NCBI GenBank assembly: GCA_017405765.1
Contig: JAFQZS010000035.1
Location: 1-58,558, forward strand
Origin: Clostridia bacterium
GTDB lineage: Bacteria > Bacillota > Clostridia > Oscillospirales > RGIG577
Reading direction: 5' to 3'
Length of the DNA stretch: 58,558 nucleotides
Made by a program: the position numbers and the translations under genes. Each line of letters begins with the position of its first letter. Within the stretch, counting starts at the first letter, position 1. Below, piece after piece: positions 24,098 through 30,892 of this stretch. The notes beneath the pieces were generated by a model. That model saw only the letters and a list, made by a program, of their open reading frames with translations. It did not search any database and had not been told where the DNA came from.

Positions 24098-25675
24098 ATG
24101 TCTGTCGCATCCCTTAACTTTCTTCTGTTCGTGCTTATAACGGTCATTGTTTTCTATATCTGCCCCGTTAAGTTCCGCTGGGTGATACTTTTGATATCTA
24201 GCGTAGTGTTTTATATCATAGCGGGCAGCGTGAACTTTCTGCCGTATATCATCATCACGTCCTTTGCCGTGTGGATATTCGCGCGGCAGATAGGAAAGCA
24301 AAATGCCGCGCTTGCGGCCGAGCTTGAAAGAGAGGGCCTTTCAAAGGAAGAAAAAAAGGCGCTTAAAGCAAAATATAAGGCGCGCTCGCGCGTACTTCTT
24401 ATCCTTGCGCTCGTTGTGGGGATAGGCATTCTTTGCGTTACGAAATTTTCCCATTATGTCGTTGATTATCTTATGACCGTACCCGCATATTCCGACGGGG
24501 CGGCTTCCGCGGCGATGTGGATAATAGTGCCGCTGGGCATATCATATTACACCTTCTCCACCGTGGGATACATACTCGACGTGTACTGGAAGCGGTGCGA
24601 ATACGAGAAAAATTTCTTTAGGTTCTTTCTCTACGCGATATATTTTCCGCATATCGTTCAGGGACCTATATCCCGCTACCGCCTTTTGGGACAGGAGCTT
24701 AAAAAGGAGCTTAAATTCGACTACGGGCGCGTTGTTGCGGGCGTTCAGCTTATGATATGGGGCTTTTTCAAAAAGCTCGTTATCGCCGACAGACTTCATA
24801 TATTCGTGTCGAACGTGTACGACGGCGGAGTTCATCCGGGGAGCATATTCCTCGTGACGTGCCTTTTCGACGCCATGATGATATATACCGACTTTTCGGG
24901 CTATATGGACATCGTGCGCGGCGTCTCGCAGATTTTCGGCGTAGAGCTTGAGCCGAACTTCAATCACCCCTTCTTTTCAAAGAGCGTGCCGGAGTTCTGG
25001 CGCAGATGGCATATGTCGCTGGGAAGCTGGTTCAAGGATTATGTATACTACCCGCTGACCGTATCAAAATGGATGAAGGCGATAAACAAAAAAACAGGCA
25101 AAAAGCCCTTCGGCCGCTTTATTACGGTAGCTATACCCGTGCTCATAACGTGGTTCTTGACGGGACTTTGGCACGGCACCGGCATAACGTACATCTGCTG
25201 GGGCATTTATTACGGCGCGCTTATAACGCTTTCCGTCGGATTTGCTCGTCAATACGAAGCGATAAACAAGGCGCTTCGCATAAACGCCGATTCGTTTTCA
25301 TTTAAGCTGTTTCGCATGATACGGATCTTCTTTGTGTTCATGGGAGGAAGGCTCCTTACAAGTCCCGGAAGCCTTGAAAATACGGGTCTTGTTTTAAAGA
25401 CGATATTCACCGATTTTCAGGGGTGGCTTTTATTCGACGGAGGCATTTTGAATTACGGCCTTGCGTCATACGACCTTGGGCTCCTTTTTGTATGCTTCTT
25501 CATAATATGGGCTGTAAGCATGATGCAGGAGCGCTTCGGAGTGCGCGAGAGGCTTGCGGGGCAGAATCTCGTTTTCAGGTGGCTAATAATGTACGCCGCC
25601 ATATTCGCGGTGATCATATTCGGCGAATACGGCATAGGATACGACCCCGCGGCGTTTATATATATGCAGTATTAA
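24098..25675 (+). CDS. MBOAT family membrane O-acyltransferase (DltB/AlgI-like)
   Basis: A 525-residue polytopic protein. MBOAT landmarks are FPHIVQGPISRYRLLGQELK, the PEFWRRWHMSLGSWFKDYVY segment and the catalytic-His block LTGLWHGTGITYICWGIYYG. It would take the acyl group from the carrier protein on the cytoplasmic side and hand it to a cell-surface polymer with the SGNH protein. Last gene of the operon, whose order is SGNH, ligase, carrier, MBOAT, whereas dlt operons run A-B-C-D. No terminator is evident before the next gene. A decayed copy of its last 28 codons lies at 33755-33841. Confidence 0.92.
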   Translation: MSVASLNFLLFVLITVIVFYICPVKFRWVILLISSVVFYIIAGSVNFLPYIIITSFAVWIFARQIGKQNAALAAELEREGLSKEEKKALKAKYKARSRVLLILALVVGIGILCVTKFSHYVVDYLMTVPAYSDGAASAAMWIIVPLGISYYTFSTVGYILDVYWKRCEYEKNFFRFFLYAIYFPHIVQGPISRYRLLGQELKKELKFDYGRVVAGVQLMIWGFFKKLVIADRLHIFVSNVYDGGVHPGSIFLVTCLFDAMMIYTDFSGYMDIVRGVSQIFGVELEPNFNHPFFSKSVPEFWRRWHMSLGSWFKDYVYYPLTVSKWMKAINKKTGKKPFGRFITVAIPVLITWFLTGLWHGTGITYICWGIYYGALITLSVGFARQYEAINKALRINADSFSFKLFRMIRIFFVFMGGRLLTSPGSLENTGLVLKTIFTDFQGWLLFDGGILNYGLASYDLGLLFVCFFIIWAVSMMQERFGVRERLAGQNLVFRWLIMYAAIFAVIIFGEYGIGYDPAAFIYMQY

Positions 25676-25761
25676 GACAGACACCAGGGTTATGACGCCT
25701 TTTATGCATTTATTCCGGGATCTAACAATAATAATCGTGCTTTAAGAAGGAGAAGAGCAGT

Positions 25762-26106
25762 ATGATTATTAAATACAATCGCCGTTCTTTATGTATGGGT
25801 GATGATGTTGACAACGGAGTATACAAAATTCAGATGTCTGACGACGCAACGCTTGGCGACCTTGTTTTTATACTTCTGAACGGAGGAAACGGCAACGACT
25901 GGCCCATTCCTCAGACGTCTGAAATAGGATGGGTCATTTATTCCAACATCGGCAGGATAGCTGACGTTTCATGCGATCAAAAGCAGATAGACTACTGTAC
26001 CTCAGATAAAACGAAGCTGTCAGAGCTCGGAATCAAGTGGGTATTCGGCGAGCGGACGAATAATACTGCGGATGCTTCAGCGCTGGCAAGAATATTCATG
26101 TTTTGA
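25762..26106 (+). CDS. Conserved-looking hypothetical protein
   Basis: A 114-residue soluble protein with no recognised domain. It is preceded by AAGGAGAAG with good spacing to ATG 25762. Notable features are a GGNGNDWP turn and an aromatic segment EIGWVIYSNIG. It follows the MBOAT gene by 86 bp and has its own terminator. It was evidently part of a duplicated block: a mutated, stop-interrupted fragment of its N-terminal region (DVYNGIYKIRTPDDAALGDL versus DVDNGVYKIQMSDDATLGDL) is found at 33842-33907, beyond the two large ORFs. Function unknown. Confidence 0.7.
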   Translation: MIIKYNRRSLCMGDDVDNGVYKIQMSDDATLGDLVFILLNGGNGNDWPIPQTSEIGWVIYSNIGRIADVSCDQKQIDYCTSDKTKLSELGIKWVFGERTNNTADASALARIFMF

Positions 26107-26170
26107 TGAAGATAAAAATGAAAATGAAAAATATATGCCTCTGTTGCAGCGAGCTGTAAACGGCAAAAAC

Positions 26171-26200
26171 GAGAGCGTAACGAAATACGCTCTCTTTTAT
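26171..26200 (+). terminator. Terminator after the 114-residue protein
   Basis: GAGAGCGTA (26171-26179) pairs perfectly with TACGCTCTC (26186-26194), then TTTTAT. The hairpin at 34309-34344 is nearly the same (GAGAGCG, TACGCTCTC, T-run), which supports duplication of the flanks. Confidence 0.85.
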
Positions 26201-26245
26201 ATTATTGGGTCTTGCTGTGCCGAAAGCTTTTCGCGCGGTGCTTGA

Positions 26246-26274
26246 TTGAAAAGGAGCGGCGGCTGTGTTATAAT
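26246..26274 (+). promoter_or_regulatory. Promoter of the large exported-protein pair
   Basis: TTGAAA (26246-26251) and TATAAT (26269-26274), 17 bp apart, with an extended -10 TGT. About 155 nt of AT-rich leader follows, with nothing recognised in it. Confidence 0.65.
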
Positions 26275-26436
26275 AATATATATTATCGGCTTTTGCAGTA
26301 CAATGACATAGACAAATCAATAAGCCGTCAATATAATGTGATTTAGTAATAGTAATATTATGGATTATTATACTCCTGTTTCGGGACGCACGAAAAACTA
26401 AGGGGGACCATTTGCATGTTAAAGGAGGGGCTTAAA

Positions 26437-29400
26437 ATGATAAGACGAGCGATTTCCTGTCTGCTTTGCGCCCTGCTGCTTTTGACCTTTGTTCCCGCCG
26501 GAGCGGCACAGAACACGTCAGACCGGCAGGACGACGTTTGGACCGCCATTGAGGCTTTGGAGCAGGAAAAGCTTGACGAGGCCGTCCGAGAGGGACAGAG
26601 CCGGGACGGGCTAAGCGCCTCCGCCGCCTTTTACGCCTCGATTTCGGAGGAAGTGGAGGCAATGGTCACTGCCCGGGAGGACTATGCGCCCGGAAGCGTG
26701 TTCCGAAACGGCGATTCCTTCTTTTGGGAGGATACCGACGGGCAGCCCAACGGCTATGACCCGGCGATGCGGGCAAGGCTCTGCAGCGCCGTTCCCAGGT
26801 CCGAAGAGGAGCTTGCCGCAGAGCTGCCCAAAGCAGGAGAGAGAACCGCCGTTCTGGCCGGGTCCCCCGACAGCCGGGACGTGGCGGTGCTCATGCCCTG
26901 GTATGGGATCGACAGAAGCTTTACGCTGGAGAGCTACTATCGGGGCGTCCAGCTGGCCAACGCCATGGGGGGAGAGTGCCGGCTGTATACCGGAACGGAC
27001 GTAACCGTCGATTCGGTGGCGGAGGCGCTGACTGCCTGCGGCGTCGTGATCCTTGCTACCCACGGGGACACGGATAAGAGGGATGCCCCCGGAAACACAT
27101 CATATATCACCATCTTTTCCGGTGAGGGGATCCGGGAGGAGGATAAGAAAGTGGCCCATGGGGCCCAGGGGCAATACTATCACGTAGCGCTTATTGGATA
27201 CGAAAGCGGGTTTCCGATCTGGTGTGTGGACGGAACGGTCATTGCAGGTCACATGAACTCCGAAGCGTCCGCCGGATATCTGGAACTGTTCGCCTGCTAC
27301 GGCATGTACACGGACGGTCTGGCCCGCCCCCTCCGGGAGAAGGGGGTCGACGTGATCTCGGGCTACTCCCAGTCGGTGACGTTCACCGCTGCGTATGACT
27401 TTGAAAGGCGCTTTGTGGATGCGTTGGTGCAGGGAAAGACAGTGGCGGAGGCCGCCCTGTTTACGAAGCAGAAGATGCGGGAGGATATTTTGGGCTGGCC
27501 GGTCTGGACTCGAGAATTGAGCGCATATGATGCCGCCCAGTACGAGGAACTGCTGGCCGCGGACTCCGTGAGTTTTGACCCGTATTCTTCCGTCTCCATG
27601 TGTGAATCGGTGGCGAAGGAAAAGGACGCGGCGTTTCTGATCTTCGTCTCTGAACAGGACTCCTATCCGGGCCATGACCATAAGGACGAGTCCCAGACCG
27701 TGAAATCCACATGGAAGCTGCCCCTGGACGGGAGCGCCTCCGGGGACCTCTCGGCCAGCGGCAGGGTAGGAAGCAGTTTCCAGGCGTTTTTCCCGGAGGT
27801 CAAGGGGCTTACACTTCTTGAGGGCAGCCTTCCCCCGGGGATCGAGATAAAGATGCTGAATATCGACCGTACGGAGCGGCCCTGCCTCACCGGGACGCCT
27901 ACGAAGCCGGGATACTATGAGGCAAAGTTCCGGGCCCAACTGGATTCCGGAAAAACGGAGACCCGATGGGCAAGGATATATATCATTGATAAAATTGTGA
28001 AAACGGAACAGTCTGAGACCGCTGAGGCAGGCAAGGAACAAACCATCGCCTTTTCCTACGGCGGCGGCGAGATCTACTCGGCGGAGCAGATAAGCGGAGA
28101 GGTCCCGCCCGGCCTGGCGTTTCTGTGGGACGCCAAGGGAGCCCGCTACTGCGGCGCGCCCGCCAAGCCCGGAACCTACAGGGCGGTGTTCCGCCTTCAG
28201 CTGACCAGCGGAAAATGCGCGGAGCATACGATAACCGTTTTGGTCCCCTCCAGGATCGCCGAGTCTGCGGAGAGCTTCTCTCTTCGGAAGGGCGTGGAGG
28301 CTTTGGTCCCTCTGGGGGTGGAGGATCCCGGTTCCGTTCTCCAAGCAAGCCTGATCGAGGGACATCTTCCCACGGGCATGGACTGGCAGTTCAGCATGAG
28401 CGAGCCCTTGAGCGTCACCGGGACGCCAAAGTCCATCGGGACATGGACGGCGGTATTTCAGATCCTCATGAGTGACGGGACACTGCTCACCCACAGGGTC
28501 AACATCCGGGTGTATAAGGAAGCGCCCAGCCTGGAGGAATACGCCGTCGATCTGAGCGGCGGCCCGTTCACCGTGTCCCTGGAGGATCATAACACCTGGC
28601 TGGACCGTACCATTGCCTGTGCCGTAAACCCGGGGGAGCAGATCAAGATGAAGGTCAACGGCTCCACGGGAGAGATCCTTCTGGATATGGACAGGGACGG
28701 AAGCTGGGACGTATCCGTTATCCGAAGGGGCGGGGGAGCTGTCTATGAGCTTTTGCCCGAAAGCTCCCTCACAGGAGACGACTTCACCCTGACGCTGAAC
28801 CAGGACGCCCTGGACGCCGCAGATCAGAAGTATCTTACGGATCACACCAAAAAATACGCAAAGACCGTCCGCTTCCACCTCATCGATCGGTATGACCTCT
28901 TTGTCGCCGGGACGCAGGTCACCAGCCAAAACAGGACCGACGTGCTTGGAGACGGGGCATTTGCCTTCGACGGCGTGAATACCCTTACCGTCATGGACGA
29001 TCACTTCACCACAAAGAAGCAGCCTGTGATCCAAAGCGGCCTTAAGGGGCTTGTCATCCGCACGGACGGCCAGACGGAGATAAACAGCGCCGGGCCCTGC
29101 ATCAAGGCCTCCGCCGACCTGACCATTTCCGGTGGCGGGGATCTGTTCCTCACCTCGGGAGGTTCCGGCGGCAGCGCTGCCGTACAGCTTACCGACGGGG
29201 CGAGGCTGGAAGTGAGCAATACAAACCTGGAGGTGACGAATACGGGCACGGGCAGCGGTCTCGCCGGAAGCGGGACAGGGGAGAGGCTAAGCCTCAACCA
29301 CTCCGATCTCACGGTCAACGCCCCCGGCGGAGCCGCCAAAGGCTTTGATGGCAGTTTGTGGCTCAGCCGATGCCTTGCGGCGGAGCCGAAGCACGCGATC

Positions 29401-30888
29401 GCCGTGAAGCCTGAGATTAGGGATGCCGGGGGGACCCCGGTCACGCACCTTATCGTCACCCCATTCGAGACAAAATACAATCTAGAGATCAACGGCGTCA
29501 CAGTGACGAACCGGAACATGGAGGACGTTCTCGGAGACGGGACGTTTACCTACGACGTGTACGGGGCTCTGACCGTCAACCGGGACTATACCCAGCCGAC
29601 GGAGATATCGGACCCTGTGATTCGGGTAACGGGAAACGGCCCGATCATCCGAGTCATGGACGACGTGACAATTGAGGCACGGGGGCCGTGTCTGGAGCTT
29701 GCGGCTAACGCCAGGATCCGCACCTTTGACGGGACTCTGACTCTGCATTCGACAAACGGCAGCGCCGTGACGGTGACAAACGGCGCCAGACTGACTCTGG
29801 ACTATGCCGACGTAATTGCCGAGGGCGCGGTGAACGGCATCGCGGGAAGCGGCGGCAGCGAGGTGATTTACCTCGAAGAATCGGCGCTGTCTGCCAAAGG
29901 CCAAGCGGCTGCCGTTTCCGGCTTCAAAACGAGCGGCGGCATTTATACGTCCGGTCTCATTTCGCTTGCGGAGCCCGAAGGCGGCAGGATAGAAAACGGC
30001 GCTGTGGTCGAAAGCGGAGGCGCATGGGCTAAGGAGGCTTTATTCAAATACTTCAAGACCTTCAACATAATGATCGACGGCATGCCGGTGACTGAGCTTA
30101 ATATGGAAGATATCCTCGGAAACGGGATATTCTCCTTCGACGGGATAAATACCCTGACGGTACGGGGGGACTATACAAGCGAATTCAACATTATCGAAAA
30201 CAACATGGACGGCCTGGTGATACGGGTCGAAAAGGACGTTACGCTGCGCACCAAGGGCTACGACGAGTGGAGCATGCCCATGGGAGACCCCATCTTTGCC
30301 GGTGCGGATACGACGATCACCGGCCCCGGAAAGCTTGTGCTTATCTCCGGCAGTACGGCCGGGATCTCTGTGCCCTACAACGCCTCCGTGACCATCATGG
30401 ACGCGGAGGTCACGGCAAAGGGGCCTTACGGGATTCTCGGCGTGGGCGGGCCTGAGACCCTGCATGTGATGGACTCCGTCGTAACGCTGGAGGGCGAGAC
30501 TGCGGCGATCAAGGGATTTGACGGAGGCCTTAAGTTTACAGGCTGCGTCCTCGCCGATCCGCCCGACGCGGCCATGGAGGACGGCCTGCTTAAATCCGGC
30601 GGCGAGACGGTCTTCTCCGCTGTGATCGCACCGGTGGAGATCTCCGTCGTCGGCGAGACGCTTAAATACTCCGTATATCTGCCGCCTGACGCCGGATCTG
30701 CTCGCCTCATCGCCGCATGGTACGACTCGGACGGGCGGCAGCAGGGAGCCGTAATGCGGGACACCGAACACGGCGGCCTCATGAAGGGCACGATGCCGGT
30801 AAAAGCCGGGCAGGCGGAATACCGTCTGTTTGCTGTGGATACGGAGACATTCGCGCCATTGACCGCGGCGCTGACCTGGAAGGAGTGA
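26437..30888 (+). CDS. Exported caspase-like protease with Ig-like and beta-helix-type repeats
   Basis: A 1483-residue protein. The frame opens at ATG 26416, but AAAGGAGGGG sits inside that extension, 6 nt before ATG 26437, where the signal peptide MIRRAISCLLCALLLLTFVP begins. Residues ~140-380 look like a clan CD (caspase/gingipain/CHAT-like) domain: a His in VVILATHGDTD (H209), a Cys in LELFACYGM (C287), then GVDVISGYSQSV and the FERRFVDALVQGKTVAEAA helix. Three putative-Ig (He_PIG-like) modules follow at ~440-700 (LPPGIEI...TGTPTKPGYY; VPPGLAF...GAPAKPGTY; LPTGMDW...TGTPKSIGTW). Three ~195-residue repeats start at ~819, 1014 and 1209 (pattern VTxxNxxDVLGDGxFxYD). A C-terminal domain similar to the next gene's closes it. 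Codon use (CTG, GGG, CGG, ATC) differs from neighbours. Catalysis is inferred. Confidence 0.75.
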   Translation: MIRRAISCLLCALLLLTFVPAGAAQNTSDRQDDVWTAIEALEQEKLDEAVREGQSRDGLSASAAFYASISEEVEAMVTAREDYAPGSVFRNGDSFFWEDTDGQPNGYDPAMRARLCSAVPRSEEELAAELPKAGERTAVLAGSPDSRDVAVLMPWYGIDRSFTLESYYRGVQLANAMGGECRLYTGTDVTVDSVAEALTACGVVILATHGDTDKRDAPGNTSYITIFSGEGIREEDKKVAHGAQGQYYHVALIGYESGFPIWCVDGTVIAGHMNSEASAGYLELFACYGMYTDGLARPLREKGVDVISGYSQSVTFTAAYDFERRFVDALVQGKTVAEAALFTKQKMREDILGWPVWTRELSAYDAAQYEELLAADSVSFDPYSSVSMCESVAKEKDAAFLIFVSEQDSYPGHDHKDESQTVKSTWKLPLDGSASGDLSASGRVGSSFQAFFPEVKGLTLLEGSLPPGIEIKMLNIDRTERPCLTGTPTKPGYYEAKFRAQLDSGKTETRWARIYIIDKIVKTEQSETAEAGKEQTIAFSYGGGEIYSAEQISGEVPPGLAFLWDAKGARYCGAPAKPGTYRAVFRLQLTSGKCAEHTITVLVPSRIAESAESFSLRKGVEALVPLGVEDPGSVLQASLIEGHLPTGMDWQFSMSEPLSVTGTPKSIGTWTAVFQILMSDGTLLTHRVNIRVYKEAPSLEEYAVDLSGGPFTVSLEDHNTWLDRTIACAVNPGEQIKMKVNGSTGEILLDMDRDGSWDVSVIRRGGGAVYELLPESSLTGDDFTLTLNQDALDAADQKYLTDHTKKYAKTVRFHLIDRYDLFVAGTQVTSQNRTDVLGDGAFAFDGVNTLTVMDDHFTTKKQPVIQSGLKGLVIRTDGQTEINSAGPCIKASADLTISGGGDLFLTSGGSGGSAAVQLTDGARLEVSNTNLEVTNTGTGSGLAGSGTGERLSLNHSDLTVNAPGGAAKGFDGSLWLSRCLAAEPKHAIAVKPEIRDAGGTPVTHLIVTPFETKYNLEINGVTVTNRNMEDVLGDGTFTYDVYGALTVNRDYTQPTEISDPVIRVTGNGPIIRVMDDVTIEARGPCLELAANARIRTFDGTLTLHSTNGSAVTVTNGARLTLDYADVIAEGAVNGIAGSGGSEVIYLEESALSAKGQAAAVSGFKTSGGIYTSGLISLAEPEGGRIENGAVVESGGAWAKEALFKYFKTFNIMIDGMPVTELNMEDILGNGIFSFDGINTLTVRGDYTSEFNIIENNMDGLVIRVEKDVTLRTKGYDEWSMPMGDPIFAGADTTITGPGKLVLISGSTAGISVPYNASVTIMDAEVTAKGPYGILGVGGPETLHVMDSVVTLEGETAAIKGFDGGLKFTGCVLADPPDAAMEDGLLKSGGETVFSAVIAPVEISVVGETLKYSVYLPPDAGSARLIAAWYDSDGRQQGAVMRDTEHGGLMKGTMPVKAGQAEYRLFAVDTETFAPLTAALTWKE

Positions 30889-30892
30889 AAAA

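Noticed and set aside
20775..25675. Calling the acylation operon dltDACB outright
   Set aside because: The ligase motifs look less like DltA than like acyl-CoA/ACP ligases, and the DltD-like protein has an extra ILEI-like domain, so the D-alanine assignment is not secure.
27100..29034. Long minus-strand open frame (644 codons) inside the large exported protein gene
   Set aside because: It lies wholly antisense to a signal-peptide-bearing gene with recognisable domains, has no RBS, and its product is low in recognisable motifs. Long antisense frames are expected in GC-biased codon usage.
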